From: CAZOWL01 sp964583605
GTDB lineage: Bacteria > Pseudomonadota > Gammaproteobacteria > Chromatiales > Chromatiaceae
Assembly (NCBI GenBank): GCA_964583605.1
Contig: CAZOWL010000005.1
Location: 30,834-94,833, forward strand
Direction: 5' to 3'
Length of the DNA stretch: 64,000 nt
The position numbers and the translations under genes were made by a program. Every line of letters starts with the position of its first letter. The stretch's first letter is position 1. A model generated the notes under the pieces. The model worked only from the letters and a program-made list of their open reading frames with translations, searched no databases and was not told the origin of the DNA. Of this stretch, positions 8,837 to 17,098 are shown in pieces.

Positions 8837-9190
8837 CTATCGAGACCTCGCGACATGCCGTTCGCAGGCATCGAGCAGACGCTGGTCATGGATCTGCAGG
8901 ACCACGGGCGGATTGATCAGCCGCACACCGAGCAGAGGACAGCCTACGACGGCATCCCAAGGCACATGCACTGGTTTGGCGGGCCCGCTAAACCATCCCA
9001 GGCCTCGCGCCTTCACCCAGAAGCCCGCCTCGTCAAATCCCGCCACCGCCCGCTTGAAGCGCTTCTGACCGGTCCGGTGGTCGGCAAACTCCCAGCGTCG
9101 CCCCGAGCCGCGCAAGGTCCGCGCAGCGGACCCTACGGGCTCGTCTGGGGGAGACAACCCCATTGGCCCATCTTGCCAGCACGACGACAT
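8837..9190 (-). CDS. Hypothetical protein, possibly a truncated gene
   Basis: An open frame of up to 117 residues that I do not recognise. From about residue 30 onward it reads like genuine protein, with an AGFDEAGFWVKARGLGWF segment and a VPWDAVVGCPLLGVRL segment. The first 30 residues are encoded partly by the short palindromic repeat at 9116-9136, and no ribosome-binding site is obvious at either ATG (9190 or 9163). It may be the 3' part of an older gene whose 5' end was replaced by repeat DNA. It converges on the upstream hydrolase. Confidence 0.4.
   Translation of the reverse strand: MSSCWQDGPMGLSPPDEPVGSAARTLRGSGRRWEFADHRTGQKRFKRAVAGFDEAGFWVKARGLGWFSGPAKPVHVPWDAVVGCPLLGVRLINPPVVLQIHDQRLLDACERHVARSR
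9116..9136 (+). repeat. Short palindrome GGTCCGC-GCA-GCGGACC, copy b
   Basis: Perfect 7-bp arms, GCA loop, followed by CTAC. It falls in the 5' part of the hypothetical frame on the opposite strand. Confidence 0.9.
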
Positions 9191-9204
9191 TGCGGCACCG
9201 GGGC

Positions 9205-10314
9205 TCAGCCTGGCTGCGTCGAGAATCCAGCGCGGGGGCCGATATCAAATCGGTCACGGCTGAAGAGGGGCGGTCCCTGCATGTAGACGGTGATCAGCTT
9301 GCCGAGGGATTCCAGGGCATCGAGATGGATGCGCTCGTAGCCGTGGGAGGCGTCGACGCCGAAGGTGACGAGGGCCGTGCGCACGTCATTGCCAGCCTCG
9401 AGCGCCGCGGCGCTGTCGGAGCGGTAGTAGCGAAATACGTCGCGCTGGTGGCGAATGCCGAACTCCTGGCACAGCTGGATGATGCGATGTGTCAGGTGGT
9501 AATCGAAGGGGCCACTCATGTCCGCCATGCAGATGGTCACGCCGAACTCGCTCGAATTCTGGCCCGGGGCCGTCGTCCCGTTGTCGATGGTCAGCATCTC
9601 GGCGACATCCTGGTGCAGCGCCGCCGAGGCCCCGGAGCCGACCTCCTCGGAGATCGTGAAGAGCGGATGGCAATCGACTGGGAGCTCGATGCCGGTGCGC
9701 ACGATGGCCTCGACAGCCGTGAGCAAGACCGCCGCCCCGGCCTTATCGTCCAGGTGGCGGGCATTGATGAACCCGGTCGAGGTGATCTCCGGGCTCGTGT
9801 CGATCGCGATGAAATCGCCGACGTGAACGCCTAGGCGCAAGAGGTCTGTCAGATTGTGCACGACCTCGTCGATGCGGAGCTCGACGAACTCCCAGCCCGC
9901 GGGTTGGCTGTCGACCTCGGGACCGAAGGTATGGCCCGAGGCCTTCAGCGGCAGAATGGTGCCGCGATGCTGTCCGAGATCGGTATAGAGGGTGCCGCGC
10001 GCGCCTTCGGCGAATCGGGCGTTCCAGTGACCGATCGGCACCAGCTCGAGACGACCGTTGTCCTTAAGCCCCTTGACCATCGCCCCGAGGGTGTCGATGT
10101 GGGCGACGATCGCCCGGTCTGGCTGCGAGACGTCACCTTTCAGCGTCGCCCGGATGGCCCCGCGACGGGTGAGCTCGAACGGGACCTCGAGGCGCTCGAG
10201 CTCCTCGCAGACGACGTGCACCACTCGATCCGTGTAACCAGAGGGGCTCGGCGTATAGAGCAGCTTGAGCAGGACATCGACCAGGTACTCGGTATCCAGC
10301 GCGAGTGGTTTCAA
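9205..10314 (-). CDS. NAGGN-associated M42-family peptidase
   Basis: A 369-residue metallopeptidase of family M42/M20-like, the type found with NAGGN osmolyte genes. Metal-site segments are AIVAHIDTLGAM (His-x-Asp), NARHLDDKAGAA (bridging Asp), ISEEVGSGAS (catalytic Glu) and a late HGYERIH. It probably processes or recycles the dipeptide osmolyte; this role is inferred from conserved neighbourhood rather than biochemistry. Its start overlaps the stop of ngg by four bases, so it is the last gene of a three-gene leftward operon. Confidence 0.88.
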   Translation of the reverse strand: MKPLALDTEYLVDVLLKLLYTPSPSGYTDRVVHVVCEELERLEVPFELTRRGAIRATLKGDVSQPDRAIVAHIDTLGAMVKGLKDNGRLELVPIGHWNARFAEGARGTLYTDLGQHRGTILPLKASGHTFGPEVDSQPAGWEFVELRIDEVVHNLTDLLRLGVHVGDFIAIDTSPEITSTGFINARHLDDKAGAAVLLTAVEAIVRTGIELPVDCHPLFTISEEVGSGASAALHQDVAEMLTIDNGTTAPGQNSSEFGVTICMADMSGPFDYHLTHRIIQLCQEFGIRHQRDVFRYYRSDSAAALEAGNDVRTALVTFGVDASHGYERIHLDALESLGKLITVYMQGPPLFSRDRFDIGPRAGFSTQPG

Positions 10315-12059
10315 CAGGCGGCCTCCCGGATCGCGGTCTGCGGGAAAAGCAGATCGATGAAGCGCTCGGCGGTGGGCTGGGGCTCGTGATTCGCCAGTCC
10401 CGGCCGCTCGTTCGCCTCGATGATGGCATAGTCTGGGCCGGATACCGACGGCACAATGAAATCGAGTCCGGTGACCGGGATCGCCAGCGCGCGGGCCGCG
10501 GCCACGGCGTCCTCGGCGAGCCGCGGATGGAGCTCGGCGGTAACGTCGTGAATCGTGCCGCCGGTGTGCAGGTTCGCCGTCTTGCGCACTGTCAGGGAGC
10601 TTCCCGCCGGCAGGATGTCATCGAGGGCGTACCCCGCCTGGCTGCAGCAGCGCGTCGTCTCGGCATCGAGCGGGATGCTGCTCTCGCCGCCGGTCGCCGC
10701 ACGTCGCCGGCGGCTCTGCGCCTGGATCAGCTCGCGGATGCTGTGCTGGCCGGTGCCTGTCACCTGCGGCGGACGGCGCACCGCCGCCGCGACGACCTGG
10801 TAGTCGATGACGATGATGCGCAAATCCTCACCGGTGATCAGCTCTTCCAGCAATACCTTGTCGCAGACCTTGCGCGCGAGCTGGATGGCCTCGTGCAGCG
10901 TCTCCGGGTCGGTGATGTCGACGCTGATGCCAGCGCCCTGCTCACCGCGCGCCGGCTTGACGACGATCCGCGAATACCGCGACAGGAAGGCCTCCGCCTG
11001 ATCCAGCGCCTCGACGACGGCCTGCTCGGGCACACGCAGCCCGGCGCGCTTGAGCAGTCGATGCGTGACCATCTTGTCATCGCAGCGACTCATGGCCACG
11101 GCCGTGGTCAGCTCGCTCAGGGACTCGCGACAGACGATCCGCCGCCCCCCCAGCACCAGCGCGAAATAGCCGGCCTCGGCATCGATGACCTCGACACCGA
11201 TCCCCCGTCGGCGCGCCTCGTTGACGATGATCATCGCATACGGATTGAGCGTTGCATGCGGCTGCGGCCCCATGAAGAGAGGCTCGTTGTAGGCGTTCTT
11301 GTTCTTCAGCGCGAACGCCGGGATCCGCTCGAAGCCCAGCTTGCGGTAGAGGCGGATGGCCTGGACGTTATCGTGCATCACCGAGAGGTCGAGAAACGCC
11401 CGGCCGCGTGCCTGGTAGTACTCGATGACTTGGCGCACCAGGGTCTCGCCGATGCCCGGATGCGGTGCCTGCGGATCGACGGCCAGCGCCCAGAGGCTCG
11501 CACCGTTCTCTGGGTCGCCAAAGGCGAGCAGATGATCGACGCCTGTGACCACGCCGAGGATCCCGCCGTCCTGCTCGTCCTCGGCCACCCAATAGGTCAG
11601 GACCTTCGACGCACGATTCGCCCAGATGAAATCGACGCCTGGCGGCACCATGCGGCGGCGGATGTAGAGGCGCTCGATGGCCTCGCCGTCATCGCGGCTG
11701 TTGAGCAGGCGGACGCGGAAGCCTTTCGGACGCCGCAAGGAGTATTGATAGCGCTCGAACCAGAGCCGAAAGGTGTGTGACGGATCGAGGAACAGGTCCT
11801 GCGGGGCATGCGACAGCACGACATGCGGATCGCTCAAGTACAGGGCGACATCGCGCTTGCCGGGGCGCTCCTCTTGAAGCTGGGACGCGAGCTGCTCGAG
11901 ATCGGTGAAGGTCTGGCCAAACAAGAGCCGACCCCAGCCGCAGTCGGTGACCGCATTCTTACCACAGTGCTGATCCTTTCGCGGCTGCCGATCCCAGTTC
12001 TTGACCGACGGGGCACGGCTGCGCGCCAGCCGGTGCTGGATGCGCTCTTTCGAGGTCAT
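10311..12059 (-). CDS. ngg: N-acetylglutaminylglutamine synthetase (GNAT plus ATP-grasp)
   Basis: A 582-residue bifunctional enzyme that makes N-acetylglutaminylglutamine, precursor of the osmoprotectant NAGGN. The N-terminal half (about residues 100-280) is a GNAT acetyltransferase with LWALAVDPQAPHPGIGETL and a YRKLGF acetyl-CoA segment. The C-terminal half is an ATP-grasp ligase with VVKPARGEQGAGISV, a VLLEELITGEDLRI segment and an IIEANERPGL metal-binding segment. I chose the ATG at 12059 with GGAG eight bases before it; a GTG at 12068 is the alternative. It is flanked by asnO upstream and the M42 peptidase downstream. Confidence 0.92.
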   Translation of the reverse strand: MTSKERIQHRLARSRAPSVKNWDRQPRKDQHCGKNAVTDCGWGRLLFGQTFTDLEQLASQLQEERPGKRDVALYLSDPHVVLSHAPQDLFLDPSHTFRLWFERYQYSLRRPKGFRVRLLNSRDDGEAIERLYIRRRMVPPGVDFIWANRASKVLTYWVAEDEQDGGILGVVTGVDHLLAFGDPENGASLWALAVDPQAPHPGIGETLVRQVIEYYQARGRAFLDLSVMHDNVQAIRLYRKLGFERIPAFALKNKNAYNEPLFMGPQPHATLNPYAMIIVNEARRRGIGVEVIDAEAGYFALVLGGRRIVCRESLSELTTAVAMSRCDDKMVTHRLLKRAGLRVPEQAVVEALDQAEAFLSRYSRIVVKPARGEQGAGISVDITDPETLHEAIQLARKVCDKVLLEELITGEDLRIIVIDYQVVAAAVRRPPQVTGTGQHSIRELIQAQSRRRRAATGGESSIPLDAETTRCCSQAGYALDDILPAGSSLTVRKTANLHTGGTIHDVTAELHPRLAEDAVAAARALAIPVTGLDFIVPSVSGPDYAIIEANERPGLANHEPQPTAERFIDLLFPQTAIREAAC

Positions 12060-12070
12060 GACCTGCACTC

Positions 12071-12141
12071 CATTACTACGAAATTCGCGAAGCTCATTCG
12101 CTCGCTGGCCCTCCGGGAGAGGGTTGGGGTGAGCGGTAACG
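12071..12141 (-). repeat. Three-hairpin repeat, copy 3 (partial)
   Basis: Contains only the second and third hairpins of the element, in reverse orientation. It lies in the 144-bp gap between asnO and ngg, inside the NAGGN operon. Confidence 0.8.
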
Positions 12142-12203
12142 GCCTTGGCGATCAGCGCCTGTCATGTCGCGGGGTGGCGCTGCTCGCCAAGGCCGGTGGC
12201 CGC

Positions 12204-13979
12204 TCAGAGGCCCTGTTGCTGCAACCACAGCTCCAATAGCGCCACCTGCCAGAGCTTCGAGCCGCGCAGCGGCGTGATGTGCTCCTCCGGGGCCGCGAGC
12301 AGTTCGTCCACGTAGGCGGGCATGAAGACACCCCGCCCTCTCGCGCGCGGCGAGTGGAGCAGATCGCGCACGAAGGCAAGGACCTCCCCGCGCAGGTATT
12401 TCAGGGCCGGCACTGGGAAGTAGCCCTTGGGCCGGTCGATGACGCCAGCCGGGATGACCCGCCGGGCCGCCGCCTTGAGCACCCCTTTACCCTCGTCGCG
12501 GAGCTTGAAGCCATCCGGGATCCGTGCCGCCAGCTCGACCAGCTCATGATCGAGAAAAGGGACGCGGGCCTCGAGCCCCCAGGCCATCGTCATGTTGTCG
12601 ACGCGCTTGACCGGATCGTCGACCAACATCACGAGCTGATCGAGGCGCAACGCCTTGTCGACCGGCGCGCTCGCCCCGGGACGCGCAAAGTGGGCGGCAA
12701 TCAGTGCCCGGCTGTAGTCCTCACCGTGGAACCGCCGGTCCACCGCGTGGCAGTACTCGTCATGACGCCGATCACAAAAGGCCGCCGCATAGGCCGCGAC
12801 CGGATCAGGGCTGTCGACGAGTGGCGGATACCAGTGGTAGCCGGCAAAGACCTCATCGGCCCCCTGCCCGCTCTGCACCACCTTGACGTGCCGGCTCACC
12901 TCCTGCGAGAGGAGATAGAAGCCGATTGCGTCGTGGCTCACCATCGGCTCGGCCATTGCGCGCACGCAGTGGGGCAGCTCCGGGAGCAAACGGCTCGCCG
13001 AGTCGACACGGATCTTGTGATGCTCCGTGCCATAGTGCCGCGCGATCAGATCCGAGTACTGGAACTCATCTCCCGCCTCGGAGCCGACAGTCTCGAAGCC
13101 CACCGAGAAGGTGTTGAGGCCGCGCTGTCCACGCTCGGCCAGGAGCCCGACGATGAGGCTCGAATCGAGTCCACCCGAGAGCAGGACGCCGACATCGACG
13201 TCGGCCACCAGCCGGCGATCGACGGCGCGTCTGAGGGCCTCGAGCACACGGTCCTGCCAGTCCTCGAAACCGAGTGCCCGCTCCTCAGGGCGCGCCTGGA
13301 AGCGCGGCTCCCAATAGATACGCTCCGACTGACGGCCCTCCGCGCTGATGACGCGGATCGTCGCTGGCGGCAGCTTGCGCACCCCGCGCAGGATCGTATA
13401 CGGCGCCGGCACCACGGCGTGGAAATGCATGTAATGATGCAAGGCCACCGGGTCGAGCTCGGTATCGATGCCGCCCCCGGCGAGCAACGCCGGCAGCGTC
13501 GAGGCAAACCGCAGTCCCCCAGGACGATCGGCATAATAGAGCGGCTTGATCCCGAGCCGATCACGGACCAGGGTGAGTCGGCCGCTGTCGCGCTCGGCGA
13601 CCGCGAAGGCGAACATCCCGTGGAACCTGTGGACGCAGTCTTCACCCCAGGCGTGAAAGGCCTTGAGGACGACCTCCGTATCACCGTGGGAGAAGAAGCG
13701 ATAGCCCAGGCCTTTGAGCTCGTCGCGCAGGGCGTGGTAATTATAGATGCAACCATTGAAGGCGATGGCCAGCCCCAGCTCACTGTCCACCATCGGCTGG
13801 CTGGCGTGCGCGCTAAGATCGATGATGCTAAGCCGTCGATGGGCGAGCGCGAGGCGCCCCTGCAGATGCACACCGCGACCATCTGGGCCGCGCGGTCCCA
13901 TGGCCTCGTTCATCCTCTCCAGGCTGCTCAGGTCGATCGGTTGGTCGTCGAAGCGGATCTCGCCGCAAAAACCGCACAT
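12204..13979 (-). CDS. asnO: N-acetylglutaminylglutamine amidotransferase (asparagine synthase-like)
   Basis: A 591-residue glutamine-hydrolysing amidotransferase that converts the acetylated dipeptide to its amide, the last step in making NAGGN. The class II glutaminase domain starts MCGFCGEI; Cys2 is the nucleophile, so the ATG at 13979 is preferred over the one three bases upstream. The synthetase domain carries the pyrophosphatase loop LLSGGLDSSL near residue 265. AsnB-type enzymes share this architecture, but the adjacent ngg and M42 genes point to the NAGGN role. It is the first gene of the leftward operon and has a repeat copy starting 11 bp upstream. Confidence 0.92.
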   Translation of the reverse strand: MCGFCGEIRFDDQPIDLSSLERMNEAMGPRGPDGRGVHLQGRLALAHRRLSIIDLSAHASQPMVDSELGLAIAFNGCIYNYHALRDELKGLGYRFFSHGDTEVVLKAFHAWGEDCVHRFHGMFAFAVAERDSGRLTLVRDRLGIKPLYYADRPGGLRFASTLPALLAGGGIDTELDPVALHHYMHFHAVVPAPYTILRGVRKLPPATIRVISAEGRQSERIYWEPRFQARPEERALGFEDWQDRVLEALRRAVDRRLVADVDVGVLLSGGLDSSLIVGLLAERGQRGLNTFSVGFETVGSEAGDEFQYSDLIARHYGTEHHKIRVDSASRLLPELPHCVRAMAEPMVSHDAIGFYLLSQEVSRHVKVVQSGQGADEVFAGYHWYPPLVDSPDPVAAYAAAFCDRRHDEYCHAVDRRFHGEDYSRALIAAHFARPGASAPVDKALRLDQLVMLVDDPVKRVDNMTMAWGLEARVPFLDHELVELAARIPDGFKLRDEGKGVLKAAARRVIPAGVIDRPKGYFPVPALKYLRGEVLAFVRDLLHSPRARGRGVFMPAYVDELLAAPEEHITPLRGSKLWQVALLELWLQQQGL

Positions 13980-13989
13980 CAATGGATCT

Positions 13990-14117
13990 CCTTACCATGA
14001 AAATCGCGTAGCACCTTCGCTCCCTCGCCCTCTGGGAGAGGGTTGGGGTGAGGGAACGATCAGGGACGAGGCGGCATTTCATCATCTGGGGTGGCTCGCC
14101 TCGTCCCATGATCGTTA
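13990..14117 (-). repeat. Three-hairpin repeat, copy 4 (subfamily B)
   Basis: Full copy in reverse orientation in the asnO leader. It differs from copy 8 (56813-56935) at one position in about 123 although they are 43 kb apart. It carries the paired stem changes GGGACGAG and CTCGTCCC. Confidence 0.92.
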
Positions 14118-14750
14118 GGTAGGCGGGAACGGCGCTGGGACGCGCACGATCGGTGGCCCGCGGTAAGATCCGCGCAGGTCGCCACCAACGTTGGAACCGT
14201 TCGAGCCTCTTGATGCAGAGCGCGGGCAAGGTGGGCCTGCCAGGCACCCGGGCCGCGGTCCGATCGCCCCGAGGAACATGGCCCGATTGGTGGCTCCGGC
14301 AGGCGAGACCAGGCGCGGCAGGACATAGAACTGCTCACGATCACGGGGCGAGCCGCGCCAGCCCAGACCACGACATGTCGCCTCGCCCCTGATCGTTCCC
14401 TCACCCCAACCCTCTCCCAGGGGGCGAGGGAGCGGAGGTGCTGCGCGGATCTCATCGTAAGGTCGATAGGCAACGTCGACGGGCCGTTCGTCCGCGGCTG
14501 GCGGGTTGCGTTCAGCAAAACGCTATGAAGGATAAAGGATTTTGGATCTCGGCGCCAGCCGCACCGAGCAGTGGCTCCAGGTCTCATCGAAAACTGGCCC
14601 GATCGCCGCCGGAATTGACCACCTTCGCCAAGGCCGGACAGCTGGGTTCCCTTTTGCTGGAGCGCCCCAAATTCACGGTCTGGTGAATTGCGTGGCCCTG
14701 TTTTTCGTGAGACTACGTCGCCTCCGTTGCGAGTAAGGAACCATCTAGAG
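14118..14750 (+). other. Gene-free interval between asnO and folE
   Basis: No convincing gene. It contains repeat copy 5 in the middle. Short open frames here (for example 14542-14736) lack ribosome-binding sites and family signatures. The divergent promoters for the NAGGN operon and folE should lie in or beside this interval, but I could not identify them with confidence. Confidence 0.6.
14337..14462 (+). repeat. Three-hairpin repeat, copy 5
   Basis: Full but diverged copy. The left arm of the first hairpin is altered (GGGGCGAGCCGCGCC) while the right arm is standard, so the stem is weakened. It faces copy 4 in opposite orientation about 220 bp away. Confidence 0.9.
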
Positions 14751-15389
14751 ATGCTTGACAGAGAAAAAGTATCGCGGGTGTTCGCCCACAGCCACTACGC
14801 CCCCAGTCTGGACGCCGATGCAGACGAAGAGGTCTACGACGTAAAGAAGGAGGCCCTGATCCGATCCATGCTCGTCGCCCTCGGCGAGGATCCCTCTCGT
14901 GACGGGCTCAAGCGCACCCCGTTGCGGGTGGCCAAGGCAGTGGATTTCCTGACGAGCGGCTATCACACCTCCGTAGAGGACGTGATCAAACGGGCACTCT
15001 TCGAGGAAGACTGCAAAGAGATGGTGGTCGTGCGCGATATCGAGTTCTACTCGCTGTGCGAGCATCACATGCTGCCGTTCTTCGGGCATGCGCACGTCGG
15101 CTATCTACCGAATGGGAAGGTCGTCGGATTGAGCAAGGTCGCGCGCGTCGTCGACATCTTCGCGCGCCGCCTCCAAGTGCAGGAGCGATTGACGAATCAG
15201 GTCGCCGATGCCTTGATGACCCACCTGGAGGCGCACGGCGTGGCGGTCGTGATGGAGGCAAGCCACACCTGCATGATGATGCGCGGCGTCCAGAAGCAAC
15301 GCAGCTCCACCATCTCGAGCGCAATGCGCGGGTCGTTCCAAGATGACCCGCGCACCCGAGCGGAGTTCATGTCGTTCATACATGGCTAG
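14751..15389 (+). CDS. folE: GTP cyclohydrolase I
   Basis: A 212-residue enzyme that converts GTP to dihydroneopterin triphosphate, the first step of folate and related pterin synthesis and the entry to queuosine. Zinc-site and active-site segments are FYSLCEHHMLPFFGHAHVGY and EASHTCMMMRGV, together giving the zinc Cys-His-Cys set. The ATG at 14751 gives the normal length; a weak AAGGAA lies about 12 bases upstream. It may feed the queD/queC genes at 40777-42569, although it is not linked to them. Confidence 0.95.
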   Translation: MLDREKVSRVFAHSHYAPSLDADADEEVYDVKKEALIRSMLVALGEDPSRDGLKRTPLRVAKAVDFLTSGYHTSVEDVIKRALFEEDCKEMVVVRDIEFYSLCEHHMLPFFGHAHVGYLPNGKVVGLSKVARVVDIFARRLQVQERLTNQVADALMTHLEAHGVAVVMEASHTCMMMRGVQKQRSSTISSAMRGSFQDDPRTRAEFMSFIHG

Positions 15390-15496
15390 ACCGGGGACCC
15401 AGCACGGTCACGCAGGCGTCCGCACCGCCCTCGCCGATGATCCCCGAGCTCCGCTCCGATACCGCCTGCGAGTACCGCGAAGGTCATCACCCGATC

Positions 15497-15561
15497 GGTC
15501 CGCTGCGCGGACCACTTCCTATCTTATGCCCGCCGACAGGGGTCCGCGCAGCGGACCCTAC
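15497..15561. repeat. Inverted doublet of the short palindrome, copies c and d (REPIN-like)
   Basis: Two copies in opposite orientation: GGTCCGC-TGC-GCGGACC at 15497-15513 and GGTCCGC-GCA-GCGGACC at 15541-15557 followed by CTA. They are 27 bp apart in the gap between the convergent folE and diheme cytochrome genes, where they could act as a bidirectional transcript end. Confidence 0.88.
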
Positions 15562-15576
15562 TGCTCGGCCTTCGGA

Positions 15577-16293
15577 CTAGCGGGAATCGATCGGTAAGCG
15601 CGACATATAGTCCGACACGACGATCAGATCCTCCTCCGTGTAGTCCTCGATGGCTTCGACCATATCCGGATTGGAATTGCGTCGCTTGCCGTCGCGGATA
15701 TCACGCGATTCGCGCAGCAGATAGGCGTAGTGCTGGCCGGAGACGCGGGGATAGAACTCCTTAGCATCACCCTCGCCATCGGCCCCGTGGCAGGTCTCAC
15801 AATGCTCCTCGTAGAGGGCCTGGCCGCGCTCGAGGTCCTCGCCCGGGCCCTTGCCGTTGTCCGGCGTCACCGGTAGGCCGGCGAGGTAGGCGGCAATGTC
15901 GGCAATGTCCTGCACATTGATGACATGCTCGGTCAGGAAGGGATACTCGGTCGGATTGTCGCGGCGCCCGGCGCGTACATCCGTCATCTGCTTGATCAGC
16001 ACGGAGGCATGCTGTCCGGCGAGGCGTGGATAGTAGCCCTCGACATCGCCCGGGGCCTTGAAGCCGTGACAGCCCTGGCAGACCTCATAGGAGATCTCGC
16101 CGCGGATCGCATTACCCTCGGCCTTCAGCGCCAAGAGCTTTTCCTCGGCCTCCTCGTTCCAGACATACCCAGGCGACTCGATGCCTGCGGCGCGAGGCGG
16201 GACGGGCTCATTCGGGCCCTGGCCAAGACTCTGCCCGACACCCGTGACGAGTATCACGGCCAATAGGATCTTCTTGTTCACTCGCTCGGTCAT
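15577..16293 (-). CDS. Diheme c4-like cytochrome c
   Basis: A 238-residue secreted cytochrome with two haem-binding motifs, CQGCH near residue 72 and CETCH near residue 167, in two tandem class I domains like cytochrome c4. The N-terminus has a signal peptide (hydrophobic LLAVILVTGVGQSLGQ). In the second domain a methionine in NPDMVEAIEDYTEED sits where the distal ligand is expected; the first domain has NPTEYPFLTEHV there, with no Met. It is the last gene of the electron-conduit operon and likely carries electrons in the periplasm between the outer-membrane conduit and the inner membrane. That role is inferred from context. Confidence 0.88.
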   Translation of the reverse strand: MTERVNKKILLAVILVTGVGQSLGQGPNEPVPPRAAGIESPGYVWNEEAEEKLLALKAEGNAIRGEISYEVCQGCHGFKAPGDVEGYYPRLAGQHASVLIKQMTDVRAGRRDNPTEYPFLTEHVINVQDIADIAAYLAGLPVTPDNGKGPGEDLERGQALYEEHCETCHGADGEGDAKEFYPRVSGQHYAYLLRESRDIRDGKRRNSNPDMVEAIEDYTEEDLIVVSDYMSRLPIDSR

Positions 16294-16324
16294 GGATCAC
16301 TCCCTACTTGGCGCCGGCCAATGC

Positions 16325-17086
16325 TCAACGCATGCTCGCGACATATTGCGCCACCGCCTGGATCTCGGCTTGCGTCATGCGTCCGGCGACGGTGCGCATC
16401 AGCCGGCCGCGGTCATTGGTGCGGACGTCGTTCTTGAACAGGGTCAGCTGCTCGGCAACATAGGGCGCATTCTGTCCGGCGATCATGACCGAGCGTGGCG
16501 TCCCCGAGCCGTCCGGCTTGTGGCAGCCGGCACAGGCCGGCACGCCCCGTTCCCGATCGCCCTCGTGATAGACACGGCGTCCCTCGTCGAGGAGCTCCGG
16601 CTGGGTGACGACCCCGTCGTGGCGACTCTGATCACTGAAGTGGGCGGCCAGGGCCTGCATCTCGTTGCGCGAGAGGTCTTCGGCGAAGGCCTGCATCGTC
16701 TCGTGCTGCCGGTCCCCGGCCGCGTAATCGATCAGCTGCTTCTCCAGGTACTCCGCATGCAGTCCGGCGAGCTTCGGGAAGGCCGGGACCACAGCGTTGC
16801 CGTCCAGGGTGTGGCAGGCAATGCAAAGGTCCTGGATGATCTTCTGGGCGTCACGGGCCAGCGCGGCGTGCGGGAGCAAGAGCATGGGCAGCACGGCGAG
16901 CAGTCCAAAACTGGCCCGGGCGCGCCGGAGCTGGCGTAGGCGGGCCGCCTCCCTCTGGCCGCTGGCGTGGTGGACGGGGTTGCGCAATCGTCGATCCTCC
17001 AGGCTGGCGATGTTCGATCCCGGGCGGTCGGTCGCGGCATTTCGGCCGCCGCCCGCTTCTGTCGTGCAGATAACGTGATCATTCAT
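16325..17086 (-). CDS. Diheme c4-like cytochrome c with long N-terminal extension
   Basis: A 253-residue protein with two haem motifs, CIACH near residue 89 and CAGCH near residue 186, each followed by class I cytochrome segments (FPKLAGLHAEYLEKQL and IAGQNAPYVAEQLTLF). A hydrophobic export signal (FGLLAVLPMLLLPHAALA) occurs only after about 60 polar residues, which is unusually late; the true start may be a non-ATG codon nearer that segment. It lies 12 bp after the MtrB-like gene and 31 bp before the second diheme gene. It is a probable periplasmic partner of the decaheme protein. Confidence 0.85.
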   Translation of the reverse strand: MNDHVICTTEAGGGRNAATDRPGSNIASLEDRRLRNPVHHASGQREAARLRQLRRARASFGLLAVLPMLLLPHAALARDAQKIIQDLCIACHTLDGNAVVPAFPKLAGLHAEYLEKQLIDYAAGDRQHETMQAFAEDLSRNEMQALAAHFSDQSRHDGVVTQPELLDEGRRVYHEGDRERGVPACAGCHKPDGSGTPRSVMIAGQNAPYVAEQLTLFKNDVRTNDRGRLMRTVAGRMTQAEIQAVAQYVASMR

Positions 17087-17098
17087 GAGTGCGGCCTG

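Noticed and set aside
10305..11780. A 491-codon plus-strand frame across ngg
   Set aside because: Antisense to a well-supported synthetase gene, no signal or motif.
12279..14000. A 573-codon plus-strand frame across asnO
   Set aside because: Antisense to asnO, whose catalytic motifs are clear; the frame contains low-complexity Arg/His/Asp-rich sequence typical of a shadow.
14542..14736. Small frame upstream of folE
   Set aside because: No family match, weak start and overlap with the likely folE leader.
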